NCBI GenBank assembly: GCA_023055425.1 | Contig: JALGPY010000014.1 | Coordinates: 12,918,501 to 12,982,500 of the forward strand | From: Linanthus parryae | Taxonomy: Eukaryota; Streptophyta; Magnoliopsida; Ericales; Polemoniaceae | Length of the DNA: 64,000 nt | Direction of reading: 5' to 3' | In this document: in pieces, positions 41,216 to 53,898 of the stretch | Layout: the number at the start of each line of letters is the position of its first letter | Position numbering within the stretch: the first letter of the stretch is position 1 | Notes under the pieces: generated by a model | The model's database searches: none | Told to the model about the DNA's origin: nothing | The model's input: only the letters and a program-made list of their open reading frames with translations | Made by a program: the position numbers and the translations under genes

Positions 41216-44200
41216 TCAAATCTTTGCATTAGCAGAGGACACAAGAGCCAATCTGGCATTACAATGAGCTGAGGAGTTAAACTCTCTGGCAACAAAAAAG
41301 AAAGAACATGAATAAAAATATGAAGCTAATCTCAAACCGTCTTGGATAATGACAGCAATGGCAACAGGAGAAAACTCAGAACCATGAACAATATGATGCA
41401 CCACTGCCTTACAGTCAGAAAAAATACTGATGTCCTTGAGGTTCATAGATTTTGCAATGTGGAGAGCTTCCCTAACAGCTTCAGCCTCCAGGACCATAGG
41501 ATTGAACTTTTCCTTAAAAATTCTGGTATGCACCTTCAAAACAGCATCATTCTCCTCTTTGACCACAACTGCAATACTCCCCACTTTCCTTTTCTCATCA
41601 GTTGCTGCATCTGTAAATAATTTATCTCCACTACAATGCCTGCTTTGGGGAGATGAAAGATCAATTTGCAGATCAGCAGCAGACTGTTCTGCATATTCAT
41701 AATATTTTGAAATGGCTCTAGCCATCACATGATTAGCTTTCCATCTAATACTTTTAAATAAGCAATCATTTCTAGCTAACCAAATCTCCCAGCAAGTAGC
41801 AACAAAAATACCCAAGACTTTCATCTTATCAGCACCTTTTTTAGCTTCAAAATAAACCAAATCCCACCATTCCAATAGAGAGATGTTCACAGGAAGATTT
41901 GACACAAACCTGAGAGGAGAGAGCTTCCAGATTTGTGCCACCTGGACACAATTTTTCAGAACATGAACATCAGTTTCCACCTCTTCTCCACAAAGGGAAC
42001 ATATGGGATCAACATTACAGCCTCTAAGATTCAAAGCAGCAGCACAAGGAAGGCAAGAGCTCAGAACTCTCCACCAAAAAATTCTCACTTTAGGAGGGAT
42101 TTTAAGATTCCAGATAGTATCCCAGTGCTGCAAACTGTTAGAACTAGAAGCAAGATCATTGCCTTGAGATAATCAATCTTGGCTCCTTATCATTTATAAC
42201 ATGATCTTGCAGTGAAAACTCCATTGTTTGAGAAATGCCAAATTCTCTTATCCACACACTGTGAAGATCCAACAGGCAAAGAGAGAACAAGAGCTGATTC
42301 TTCCTCATTGAGCAGGCCTTTAACCAAATCCACATTCCAACATCTTTTGTCATGATCTATCAGCTCTGACACAAACTGAATAGAGCAATTAGGGATTCTA
42401 CTGGATTCAACACAAAAATTATTAGCTCTAGGCAACCATGGGTCACCCCATATTCTAATGGAAGCTCCATTGCCAACATTCCACCTCCACCCTTTTCTAA
42501 TAACATTTCTCCCTTCAATAATACCTCTCCATGTCCAAGAACACCCATTGGGAGCAGAAGCATTCCAGAAATCATCATGAGGAAATAATTTTCCTTTAAA
42601 GACTCTAGCAAAAAGAGAAGAGGAGTCATTAACTAGCCTCCAAGCTTGCTTAGCAAGCAGGCTTAAGTTGAAGCAATGAATGTCTTTGAATCCCAGTCCT
42701 CCTTCAGCTTTATCATCACATAACTTACTCCAATTTCTCCAGTGTATTTTTGCATCATTTGAATCTCTGCAACCCCACCAGAAATTAGCCATAAGAGAAT
42801 TCAGATCTTTGCAAAGGCCAAGAGGCAACAGGAAGACAGACATAGCATATGTGGGCAAAGAAAATAAAATGGATCTTAGAAGAACCTCTCTACCACCAGA
42901 GCTGAGAAAGGACTCCTTCCACCCTTGCAGCCTGCTTTCAATTCTGTCTTTTAAAAACTTCAATGTTTGACTTTTGGACCTTCCAAGAAAGAAAGGAAGA
43001 CCCAAATAAGAGCTGTCTTTGAGGTCCTTCGTGATGTTAAGAAAGTGCTGAATGAATCCTTTCAATAAGGGACTAGTGTTAGGGCTGAACATAACCTGAG
43101 ATTTTTCCCTATTGATTGCTTGTCCAAAAGCTGCCTCATAAAGGTTTAGAACCACATTAATGGCACTACAATCAGCTAGAGTGGATTTACAAAAGAGAAT
43201 AGAATCATCTGCAAAAAGCAGATGACTCACAGAGGGGGAGGATCTAGCAATCTTAATACCAGAAAACCATTTTTTCTCCTCAAAATGTTTAAGGGTAGCT
43301 GTTAAACCCTCTGCACACAAGACAAAAAGAAGAGGAGATAATGGATCACCTTGTCTAAGGCCCCTTGAAGGATAGATTAAATCACTGTAGTTGCCATTCA
43401 CCATAACCTTGAAGCTAACAGTCTTGACACACTCCATGATCCAAGCCACCCATTTTCCATGAAAGCCCATTCTCTTCAGGACCCCTTCAAGATAAATCCA
43501 CCTCACCCTGTCAAAGGCTTTAAACATATCCAGTTTAAGAGCCATCCATCCATCAGCACCCTTTCTTTTATTCTTGAGCCAATGAATAATTTCTTGTGCA
43601 ATTAAGATATTATCACTAATCAATCTATTATGCACAAAACCACTCTGATTTTCAGAAATGAGCTTCTCCATCAAGAGGGCTAATCTATTAGCCAAAGTCT
43701 TGGAGAGAATTTTGTAAAGAGTGGAACATAGGCTAATTGGCCTATAATCTTTCACACAAGTGGGATTACCAACTTTGGGGAGAAGAACAATGTGTGTAAT
43801 ATTAACACACTTAAGCAGCTTCCCATATTTGTGAAAGTCCTAAATAGCCTTGCATATATCACTCCCAACAATTCCCCAATGAGCTTGAAAGAATCTTGCT
43901 GTAAATCCATCAAAGCCCGGGGCTTTATCAGGGGCTAAGTCAAAGCAGGCCTTTTTAATCTCATCATCTGAGAAAGGAGAAATGAGAAATTGATTCATCT
44001 CTCTAGTAACCCTTCTTTTGATGTTACCAATAACAGGCCATGTGTCACCAGAGGAATTATCAGAAAATAACTCTGAATAAAATAGCTGGAATTCTCTTAT
44101 AATGTCATCCTCTTTATCAAGCCACTGCCCTTCATGAGAGAATACTCTTGTGATAGCATTCTTCTTTCTTCTGCTATTCACAATTGCATGGAAATAAGAG

Positions 44201-45264
44201 GAGTTCTTATCCCCTGCAGCCAGCCATGTCTGTCTAGATTTTTCTCTCCATAGCTTCTCTTCCTCACTCCATAAAGCTTCAAGTTTGGATTCTGTAATGT
44301 GGAGCTCATCAATGTCTGCATCAACACCCATGTCTCTGAGTTCAGAAGCTTTGAGCTCCAAATCTCTAATGTTAGAGAGCAGACCTCTGTCAATTGTTTT
44401 GCTCCACTCTCTAATTTTTTGTCTGCATCCCTTGAGCTTAGTCTTGACCTGATACATTGGAGTGCCTCTGATTGGAGGACTCCAACTGTTTGTAACCACT
44501 TCCTTAAGACCTTCCCATTTGATCCATCTAGAATCAAAACAAAAGGGTTTGTGTTTGAAGGGGGTAGGTGGAGGCTGAATATCCAGAAGGAGAGCTCTAT
44601 GATCAGAACCTGAGCAAGCTAAATGCTGGACTTTTGCCTTGGGAAAAGAGCTAACCCAGTCAAAAGAAGCTAAAGCCCTGTCAATCCTCTCTTCAATGCC
44701 AAACTGCCCACCTCTTTTGTTCCACCAAGTGAAGGGATAGCCTTCAAAACCCAGATCAGTCAAATTATTCATGCATAGAAACCTCTGAAGAAGCAAACAA
44801 GATTGAGTAGTTCTAGGATTTCCACCTCTTTTTTCACTTGGATCCATCAAATCATTAAAGTCTCCCCAAATAAGAAGCTTAGAGCTGCACCTGGATAAAT
44901 ATGATGATAAAGATTGAAGCTGGTCTTTTCTAGTATCATCATTGGTGCTTAAATAAACGAAGATAATTTGAAATTCACTGCAGTTAAAACCAATATTGAC
45001 ATGAATGAAATAGGAGTATTTGAGGATTCTTACAGAAGCAGAGCTAGACCATAATACTCCCAAGCCTCCTGAGCTTCCATTGGCATCAACCTAGAAATTG
45101 CAACTTAGACTTCTTTTGAAATATTTTCTTGCCATGAAGTTGCTGTTATGCTTGGTCTCACTAAGGAATACCACACTTGGAGCAAGAAGATTGGTCATCT
45201 TCTTGAACTGTTGAATTGTCAGGGCTCTACCAGCACCCTGACAATTCCAGGCTAAGAGTTTCAT
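41216..45264 (-). pseudogene. LINE ORF2: endonuclease, reverse transcriptase, RNase H
   Basis: It starts at ATG 45264 (MKLLAWNCQGAGRA), overlapping the ORF1 stop as ATGA. The N-terminal apurinic-type endonuclease shows WNCQGAG, GDFNDL and SDHRALL. The RT shows DYRPISLC, GLRQGDPLSP and FADDSILF. A zf-RVT-like segment has WWRVLSSCLP and CSLCGEE. The C-terminal RNase H shows FTDAATD, EAEAVREAL and FSDCKAVV, as in plant L1s. Damage: an in-frame TAG at 45091-45093, another at 43840-43842, and a TGA-TAA pair with a frame change at about 42140-42189. It therefore cannot make a full protein. Confidence 0.9.
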
Positions 45265-46935
45265 GGCTGAGGGTGGGACCAGTTAGGGCTGGTCGCCTCC
45301 ACCATGTTGCAAATAACATAGCTATCATCCTGCTTCTTCCTCTTCCCATCTGCTGAATCAATTCCTCCCTGCTCAATCTCCATATCAATTGCTTCATCCT
45401 TCCTTTTATGGCCTTTAATCTTGCTTTTGGGGCTCGCAAAATCAATTCCTTCCCTTCCTCTCTGTCTTGCTAGTCTCTTCCACTTTCTTACCCCATATCT
45501 CTGATCACTAATCACTTCCTCTTGATGATGCTTATCTTCCTCTTCAAGCTGATCTTGAATTTTTACTGATTCTGAAGTGCATTCATCATCTAAAAGGGGA
45601 TTAGGGTTTGTTGCGACTGATGTGGAAACAGACGGGGTTTGGGTTTCTCCTTCAAGTGACTTATCACTTTCAAATCTTGGAGGTGGATTATGTTGGGCTG
45701 CCAAGCCCGAATTGTCAATAGGTTTCATCCCATCAGCAAAAAGAGTGTGTAATGGGCCTTCAGAAGATGAGCCCAAAACTTTATCTGGACCATCTATTTT
45801 CTCACTAGAGAGAAGGCCCAATGAAAATTGTTGTAATTTAATTCTTCCCGCCTCAATCTCCTTCTCCACTGTCTTGGAAATGGATTTCTCAGTAATTTCA
45901 TCCAGCACGCCTTCTCGAGAAGTGCTCGTCTCTTCGAATTCTTCCTGATTTTTCTTTTCCCCATGAACTGAATCTTCAGGGTTTGAATTTTTCCCGCCTA
46001 AGACAGGGAAACGAAGCGTCGCCGGAGATTCGGGTCTCTCCGCTGCCGGCGATGTCAAGCCAGGCTGCTTGCTTTCCACCAAGGCTTTGGTTGGAGGTGA
46101 AGGATTTGAGTACCACAGAACCTCAGAAGGCAAAGCCCTGATTTCTTTTCCAAATCGATAAGCTCTGCTAACACCTGCTGCAGCTTCTTGTTTCTTCCTC
46201 TCACAATGAAATTCATCATGACCAATTTTACCACAATATTCACAGTACATAGGAAGCTTTTCATATTTGAACTTGACAACAAATTCTTCTTTAACAGTCA
46301 CCTTAACCTTGGACGTCTTCTTGAGTGGTTTTGTTACGTCGATTATAACTTTAACTCTCGCAAATCTTCCTTCAGGAGAAGCTCTTTTCGGAATTTTCAC
46401 TTCTAACAATTCACCAATCTGGCCTCCAACACTTCTAATCACTTTCTCCGAGAAATAAATGGGAGGAATCTCCCAAAGTTGTACCCATAATGGAGATGAA
46501 GAGAGGACAATTTCTTTGACACGTATCGAAAGTCGCTGCTTCTTTGTTGCGTGTTGCCTCAGGAACCCACTTAGTGAGAAGAATCAGCTGGTTGTTAAAA
46601 GTCCAGGGAGCTCCTTTAAGAACTCGTTCAAGCAGTTCACCACTTTTAAAAGAGAATCGGAACAGTCCCTTTCTAATTTCTTCAACTGAAAATCCATCCG
46701 GCTTTCCCCAGATTGAAAACAGAGTGTTTTGCAACCCGGTAAGATTGACTGCCTTGTGGGTTAAGATCTTCCCAATGAGACTATTTTCATACTCAGCTAT
46801 TCGTTCTGAGATGATGCCTTCGTCAAGAATTAAGTTAAGCTCAACATCCTCCTCATCAGAGAGATCAACTTGGTTGAGACGATTAACTAGTTCGAGCTCT
46901 CCATTATTCGGAGACGCAGATTCCTCGTGAGACAT
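45261..46935 (-). pseudogene. LINE ORF1: nucleic-acid-binding protein, frameshifted
   Basis: It starts at ATG 46935 (MSHEESASPNNGELELVN). The first part carries a DUF4283-like region (IGKILTHKAVNL, LFRFSFKSGELLERVL, PWTFNNQLILLTKW). A frameshift near 46520 joins it to the second frame, which continues the same domain and then has the zinc knuckle CEYCGKIGHDEFHC at about 46203-46244 and a Ser/Glu-rich tail with basic patches. It ends in TGA overlapping the ORF2 start. It packages LINE RNA in functional relatives. Confidence 0.85.
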
Positions 46936-47153
46936 TACGCAGTTGATGATGCTTAAAGAATTCAAGAAAAGATTACTGGAACAGAGACTAAGAAGTGGGT
47001 TTAGAGATTAGAGATGTAAGAAATTAGAGAGGATTGGAAGAAGAACTCTTGGTGACAAGAGACAATGACATGCACACAGCACGACTCTTTCTCTCTCTAG
47101 AAACTAGAGAGAACTAAGGCGTGTTGTGAAATGATTTTTATAGGGCTACCATT

Positions 47154-47521
47154 AAGAAAAGGAAAACATTCAGAGACTAATTAAAGAGGGATATTATTGT
47201 TTGATTTATGTTCCTTTATTTCATCATGTAAATTAGAGACGTCTAGTTTACATGATGAAATAGACGTCTACTAGACGTTTATGACTACTCCACTACCAGC
47301 AGGTAATTCCTTCCTTACTTTTAACTCTCTTCGTTTTCTACATCTGCCTGCAGCCAAACAATCTTTCTACCAGCATCATTTTTCTTCAGTATTTATTAAT
47401 TTTCACATCCAGATACACAGTTTTCATATTTAAAAGTGACCATGATTATTTTATCAACTTGCTGGTATGATATTACTTAATTAAATTGAGATTCTTAATT
47501 TGCAGTATTGTACAACTTTCT
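47154..47521. other. Short spacer between LINE and Copia remnant
   Basis: Includes a small inverted repeat, gtctagtttacatgatgaaat and its near complement upstream, at about 47223-47268. Nothing else recognised. Confidence 0.5.
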
Positions 47522-47840
47522 TGTTAGAGTTACTCGTACTTTGTTAGAGTCATTCAACTATTTTGTAAGAAAGAGAAAAAGACTTGTTTTATTTTTTGAC
47601 TTAAAAAATACTTATGTACATGGGTATTTATAAGACTCAAAATGTCTAGTACTTTCGACCCACTATTTACTACATTAACTTTTTCAAACCTCATTTAGTT
47701 GGTGCACCTATCAACCTCATTAACTTGGACCAAGTCCCACAACTATATAAGCTATGGTACTTTGAAAGTCATTTTTCAGAAACTAGCTAGTACCACACTA
47801 GGAAATGTGACACTTAAAAAATCAAGTTTAACATCTAACA
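47522..47840 (-). repeat. 3' LTR of decayed Copia
   Basis: On the minus strand it begins TGTTAGATGTTAAAC just after the purine tract AAGTTTAAGGGAGGG and ends GAGTAACTCTAACA. 319 bp. Confidence 0.8.
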
Positions 47841-47847
47841 CCCTCCC

Positions 47848-48455
47848 TTAAACTTGATTGGTAACTCCAAGGGAGACACTCATCATGCGGAAAACGTCCG
47901 TCTTGAGAGGCTTGGTGAAGATATCTGCAATATGGTCTTGGGACTTCACATACTTGAGCTCCACCTTTTTCTTCTCAATGCACTCCCTTATGAAACGGAA
48001 CCTTGTATCAATATGCTTGCTCCTCTCATGGAACACCGGATTCTTGGCCAAAGTAATGGCCGACTTGTTGTCAACAAATATGTTGGTTGGCTCCTCTTGC
48101 GGCATATATATATCCTTCAATAAGTTCTTTAGCCAAATGGCTTGGCAAACACAAGAACTAGCCACCACATATTCCACTCACAAGTAGAAAGCGTTGCAAT
48201 TGGTTGTTTTTTTGAATTCCAAGTGAAAGCACAAATTCCCATGAAGAATCCAAACTCGGTGGTGCTCTTTCTATCATCAATATCTCCTCCCCAATCGCTA
48301 TCACAATATCCCACAAGTTTATAAAAAGATGCCGAAGAATAAAGAATTCCAAAATCGCTAGTACCTTTGATGTAGCGAAGAATCTTCTTAGCCGCATTCA
48401 AGTGAGAAGTAGTGGGGGCCTCCATATACCATAGAGTATGTCCGGTCTCGTGCAA
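47848..48455 (-). pseudogene. RNase H region of decayed Copia
   Basis: Two overlapping frames (48455-48129 and 48177-47848) with CDSDWGGDIDDRKST, then NKSAITLAKNPVFHER, KHIDTRFRFIRE and DIFTKPL, which is the typical Copia C-terminus. A frameshift lies near the overlap. Confidence 0.8.
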
Positions 48456-48456
48456 G

Positions 48457-48940
48457 TCAAATACCGCAAGCTTCCAACAAGAATTTTGAACAAAGTTGAA
48501 TCCACCTTTTTTTCTTCATCATGCTTGGAAAGTTTTCAATCTCAACGGGTGTGCTCACGGGGTTGCATTTCTCCATCTTGAACTTCTTGAGAATATCTTT
48601 GGCATACTTCTCTTGAGAAACAAAAATTCTTTCATTCCTTTGCTTCACTTCAATGCCAAGATAGTATGACATGAGACCCATATCCATCATCTCGGAGTGC
48701 TTGGCCATCTCCTTCTTGAAGTCCTCAATCATGCTTGCATTATTTTCTGTGAAAATTAAATCATCCACATACAAGCAAATTAAATCACTGCCATTATTTT
48801 TCTTTACATATAAAGCATGATCGTGAGGGTCCTTGAGAAAATTCTTGTCTTGCAAATACCTGTCAATTCTAGTACTATTCCAAGCGCGTGGTGCTTGCTT
48901 CAACCCATTGTGTACAAGGAAATTCTTGGGAGAGATCCAA
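48457..48940 (-). pseudogene. RT second half of decayed Copia
   Basis: It encodes GLKQAPRAWNS, LICLYVDDLIF and SYYLGIEVKQ. The catalytic YVDD is kept. The frame upstream runs into the LTR-like insertion and is not part of the enzyme. Confidence 0.8.
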
Positions 48941-49530
48941 GTGTTCACCTCGAGTAGGGGACTAGAACACGGAGAAGTGTAGGGTGTGAGTAGGGAGAGA
49001 GTAAGCAAAGGTAACTGCTCTTGGAAGTGAGACAGTAGACTAGCAAGAGAATGAGGTGTCTAAGAGAGATTGCAATAGAGGGCTAACGCTCCTATATATA
49101 GTCGGGAAGTGACCGTTCTGAAGGGGGTTAATGCACCATAAATGGCGGCTTAATGATAGCCCCTGTAACGGCATGTTCGACCGTATATATAGGGACCGTT
49201 ACGCACCTGCCCACACATATCAGAGACCGTTATGAGATCGTCCGTATTTATGGGATGCACGAGCCTTAACCTCTCAGTCAGTTACCAGAGGTCGCGCGCG
49301 AGCTTGGATGTCGCTCTCGCGCGACGGGCCTTACTCTAGCCTCCAAACCACTAAGTACCTACAAGTCCCGTGTTGGTACGTGAGGGCCCTGTCTCGCAAC
49401 CCCCAAGCTGATAAGCATGAGTAGTTATTCGGTGTGTATGGAGCGCAGCTAGGTGTGGTGGATGGCTGCCACGTGGCGGTGACCTGTCTGTCCGGAAAGC
49501 ACTATCTACACCTATATAGCGCTTTCTTCA
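48940..49530 (-). mobile_element. GC-rich LTR-like insertion in the RT region
   Basis: The RT frame is interrupted between GYVVKGQ and GLKQAPRAW by about 0.6 kb of unrelated, more GC-rich sequence. It has two TATA-like tracts (tatatatag near 49093 and tatatatag near 49185). Read on the minus strand it ends near CTCGAGGTGAACA. The size and TATA boxes suggest a solo LTR, but exact ends and a target duplication could not be fixed. Confidence 0.45.
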
Positions 49531-49546
49531 ACCTCAATACTTTGTT

Positions 49547-49819
49547 TTATTGTCCCTTCACAACATAACCGATTGGTTGCTCAACATATACCTCTTCCTC
49601 CAAGTAGCCATTCAAAAATGCCGACTTCACATCCATTTGATGGATCTTCCAATTGCTTTGAGCTGCCATAGAAATAATGAGCCTTATTGTTTCAAGACGT
49701 GCCACGGGCGCAAACACATCTTCATAATCAACACCATATCTTTGCTTGTAGCCTTTGGCCACCAATCTCGCCTTGTGTCTTTCTACTTCTCCTTTGGTAT
49801 TCAACTTGGTCTTGTACAC
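49547..49819 (-). pseudogene. RT first half of decayed Copia
   Basis: It encodes [30 protein letters not shown] and [21 protein letters not shown], the standard Copia RT block before the YVDD motif. Confidence 0.85.
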
Positions 49820-50220
49820 CTATTTCACTCCAATGTGTTTGTGACCTTTGGGAAGTGTGGCATGCTCCCATGTAGAGTTCTTCTCAATCTCCATGATTTT
49901 CTCATCCATAGCATTCCTCCATTTCTTGTCTTTGACTGCTTCTTTAAAATTTAGAAGTTCACAATCACCAAGTAGACAAAAAAGTGTTAATCATCTAAAC
50001 TTGCAAAATACCTCTTCGGATCTTTCATACAAATCTCCAAAGAGTTCTTGTTCCACGTGGCCCTTCAAGTGGACTTTCTTCTTGAGATGATGGACTTCTT
50101 TTCCATGATTAGATGGAACATGTGATGGAGGAGGAGTAGCGGTCTGCAGCACAACATCTTCTTGCACATGATCAACATCATCATAAAATGGAAAAAAATT
50201 ATAATTATCATTAGGAGAAC

Positions 50221-51623
50221 TGTTAGAATAGGTGCCCTAGAGGCCATCTAGATTTAGTATGACCAATGTTTTGGCTAGAACATTCATTTATTATTTATTG
50301 TGATATTTAATATAATGAAGTCCTCAGATACAATGTGTTGTTTATCTTAAATATCCCTAGTCCATTATATTGATTAATAGGACGATCAAATATAGACTAG
50401 TATGTGTGTAGATTGATATGGAGGTATCAAGTCTAACACATGGGTATGCATTAGGAGTAATGGCATACTGGATTGACCCACAACGAGGAGGATGCATTAG
50501 ATTATGTCAAAGTCACAATCGCTTCTTGTAGTCCTAATGATATTGTAATCCTTAGCCTTGGAGTCACTAGATACCATAGTTGTGGAATATCATGTTTTGA
50601 TATTATCAAACGTTGCGCCTTAATCGGGTAACCATAAAGATAGTTATCAGGCATGATAGGAAGCAAGTTTAGAGATCGTAGTGACATAGAGATGATTTGT
50701 CCCTCCCACATAATGGGAGCTATCCATGGGCCATTCGAGGGATGGTGCTTATTGAATTTCTGGCCAAACTCAAATAAATCAATATGGAGATATTGATGTT
50801 ATCTGCTTGCATAAGCATATTCCCTGGATCGAGGAACTATGGATTGGATATACGAGTGTGACTATTATGTATCGTGTCCAATCCAGATATGGTGAAAAAG
50901 GGATAACACAATACATGAACATTGGGCACTAGGTTTTTCGGGATCACTGACTTATTTCTATTAGTTGGGTGGCATAGATGTGTTGCTAGACACCGCTCCA
51001 TGTTAGTAAGTAGTTACTACCGACTAAATAGAAATTTATGGGGTCACACACTGGATGGATTAAATTGGATATATGTATTAATTAGTTTGACTAATTAATA
51101 AAAAGATAATAACGCAACCACAAGCAAACTTAGAAGGACTAATTTGCAAGTGGATTAATCCATGTAAGGACATGATTAGTATTGGGCATTTATGTAGTTA
51201 ATAAAATGTTATTACTATATAAAGGAACTCTAGCTTTTTAATTCTCTACACTAGTCATTATTGAGAGAACATAACAAAGCAAGAGAGAGAGCAAGAAAGA
51301 AGGCCGAAGCCAACCTGTCCGCCCCCCCCCCCCCCCTCCTTGGAGCCTTCGGCCCTCCCTTGGGCACGCCTCCTCCTCATTTTGCATGATCCGTTTCTCC
51401 TTCTTCCGTTGCTAGCACATCGCGGTGAGAAGGAATCCAATCAATAATCCAATGTCTGGATATTCATAGAGACGAAGACACTATTCTTCGTGTGATCTCC
51501 CAAACTAAGGTACACATATTTTATGCCCTTATCATGTTATGATGGCTTGCCTGTGATCCTTGGTGGGATTCGAACATGATTATTTTTGTTATTCCGCTGC
51601 GTAACATGCATCAAAACCCAACA
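50221..51623 (+). mobile_element. Solo LTR, 1.4 kb, nested in the decayed Copia
   Basis: It begins TGTTAGAATAGGTGCCC and ends AAAACCCAACA. The flanks are AGAAC (50216-50220) and AGAAT (51624-51628), a 5-bp target duplication with one change. A TATA box, CTATATAAAG (51215-51224), precedes a probable transcript start. A run of 15 C lies near 51323-51337. No second LTR or coding region, so a solo LTR. The lineage is probably Copia, but this is not certain. Confidence 0.75.
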
Positions 51624-51731
51624 AGAATTCCAATCCCATGAACTTTTTTCATCAAACTCAACATCACGACTAATGATAGTCTTCTTAGTTTCGGGATTGT
51701 AGAGTTTATAGCCCTTGGATCTTGCATCATA

Positions 51732-52043
51732 TCAAACAAAAATAAATTTCTCACTTTTATCATCTAACTTTGATCTTTTCTCATCCGGCACATGGGCATA
51801 GGTAACACTACCAAATACCCGCAAGTGAGAAACATTGGGTTTTACTCCACTCCAAGATTCTTGAGGAGTTTTAGATTCCACACTTTTAGTGCGGCACCGA
51901 TTAGACAAGTAAACGGCACAATCAACGGCTTCGGCCCAAAATTCTTTTGGCATATTTTTACTCTTCAACATACTTCTAGCCATATTAAGAATGCTTCTAT
52001 TCTTCCTTTCCGCCACCCCATTTTGTTGTGGTGATCTTTGCAT
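51732..52043 (-). pseudogene. Integrase fragment of decayed Copia
   Basis: It encodes SPQQNGVAERKNRSI, AVYLSNRCRT and FGSVTYAHVPDEKRSKLD, the C-terminal part of the integrase core and its tail. The upstream part of the core is broken by stops. Confidence 0.8.
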
Positions 52044-52391
52044 GCTTAAAGGATGCCTTATTATATTTTCTTCACAAAATTTATGAAACTCATTTGAAGT
52101 GAACTTCCCTCATCTATCGGATCTTATCACTTTAATTTCATAACCACTTTGTTTCTCAACAACTTTCTTGAATCTTTTAAAAGCTGCAAAGACTTCCGAT
52201 TTATGCTTGAGAAAATAAACCCATGTTTTGCGACTAAAATCATCAATAAAGAGGAGGAAGTAATTGTTCATACCCATGGACGCCAGCTTGATTGGACCAC
52301 AAACATCCGAATGAATAAGCTACAATGGGACTTTTGTTCTTGAAGAGGATTCTCTTGGAAAACTCTTCCTTGATTGCTTTCCGAATAGGCA

Positions 52392-52979
52392 TCATTCACA
52401 AAGTTGTTCCGGGTGATTGATGTTTGGCAAGCCTTTCACCATCTTCTCCTTGCCCAATTGCTTCAAGCCTCCAAAATTCATGTGCCCAAATCGCATATGC
52501 CAAAGCCATGATTCATCTTTCACACAAGCTTTCAAACATTGAGCAAAGTCATTTCGAATATACAACAAGAGCATCCAATTCTTAGACATAGCAACTTTGG
52601 CTAGCAAACTTCCACATTCATCTCTAATGCTCAAACAATTATTTTTCATGAGAATCTCATACCCTTTCTCCAAAATTTGGCCCAAATTAAAAATATTGCT
52701 CTTCATATTAGGCACATAATAAACATTGGAGATGAATTGATGATTTTCATTCTTTGAACGGATTAAAATTTTACCTTTACCCCTTACCGTAATTTGAGAT
52801 GAATCTCCAAAAGTGACTTTGCCGCTAACTTTCTCATCAAGCTCAATAAACATATTCTTTTTTCCACACATATGGTTACTTGCGCCGGTGTCAAGATACC
52901 AAGTATTGGTCGCCTCCTTGGAATCTTCTTTGTAGGCCAATAGCAAAGCTGGCTCTACCTCTTCATTCTTCTCCTCCAC
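52392..52979 (-). pseudogene. Protease and pre-integrase region of decayed Copia
   Basis: It encodes [13 protein letters not shown] (active-site DTGAS kept) and [11 protein letters not shown]. Upstream in the same frame lies a zinc knuckle whose last Cys is changed (CYNCHKFGH, then WEY). A TGA at 52390 interrupts the integrase zinc-finger region. Confidence 0.8.
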
Positions 52980-53260
52980 ATAATTTTCCTTCTCACCAAC
53001 ATAATTTGAGGCATATCTATACTCCCAAGAGAAATGCCCAAATTTATGACAATTATAACATTTAACTTTAGACTTGTCATACCTTCTTTCGTCGGGTTTT
53101 GAGTTTCTTCATCTTCCACGTCCTCTTGAGGAATTGCTCTCTTGCTTCTTTTCCTCAGTGTTGTAGGAAGATTGGCCGCCTCTTCCACGACCCCGGCCTC
53201 GTCCACGTCTCCTGAACTAGACTCATACCGTCCATCTTTCCCTTTTATAGAAATTTTTGT

Positions 53261-53863
53261 TTAAAGCAATTGCTCCAATGACTCCTTCTTCGGCTTCTTA
53301 AGCCTCTCTTCATGGGCTAGCAAAGAACCCATAAGCTCGTCCACCGTCATGGAGTCTATGTCCTTTGACTCCTCTATTGCCACACTTATGTAGTCGAAAT
53401 TGGAGGTCAAGGATCTAAGAAACTTTTCCACCACCGCCTTGTCCTTCACATCTTCACCATATCTCCTCAGTTGATTTACAACTAACAAGACTCTTGTAAA
53501 ATAGTCCGAAATCGACCCGGACTCCTTCATGTGCAACAACTCGAACTCTCCTCGAAGAGTTTGACGCCGCACCTTCTTCACCTTGTTGGCACCTCGAAAG
53601 GTATTTTGAAAGACTCCCCACGCCTCCTTTGAAGCGGAGACGTTGACAATCTTTGTCATCATAGTGTCATCTAGACACTCATGAGTCATCATAAGGGTTT
53701 TTTGGTCCTTTTTCTTAGATCCTTCAACCGGTGGATTTGCCAATCCATTCTCCATGATGTCCCACACATCTTGGGAGTCAAGCTTCGCCTTCATGCGTAT
53801 ACACCAAGTATCATAGTTTTCCTTGGTGAGAAAATGGATAGGAGGTTGATATCCATTAGCCAT
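53261..53863 (-). pseudogene. Gag of decayed Copia
   Basis: The 200-codon frame starts [17 protein letters not shown] at 53863, 19 bases inside the primer site. It has UBN2-type Gag features ([36 protein letters not shown]). It is separated from the protease frame by a stop near 53259 and frame changes. Confidence 0.85.
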
Positions 53864-53881
53864 GACTCACTCTCCCAACCG

Positions 53882-53896
53882 TGGCTCTGATACCAC
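53882..53896 (-). promoter_or_regulatory. Primer-binding site of decayed Copia
   Basis: GTGGTATCAGAGCCA on the minus strand is the initiator-Met tRNA complement, two bases inside the 5' LTR. Confidence 0.8.
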
Positions 53897-53898
53897 TT

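Larger units (their letters stand above)
41166..47138 (-). mobile_element. Full-length L1-type LINE, inactivated
   Basis: A 6-kb non-LTR retrotransposon on the minus strand, bounded by the 15-bp target duplication TATAGGGCTACCATT (41151-41165 and 47139-47153). The 3' end has a short A tail (the T run after 41163). It has a 5' leader (about 46966-47138), ORF1, then ORF2 with endonuclease, reverse transcriptase, a zinc-binding domain and RNase H. One frameshift in ORF1 and several stops in ORF2 make it non-functional as given. Confidence 0.9.
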
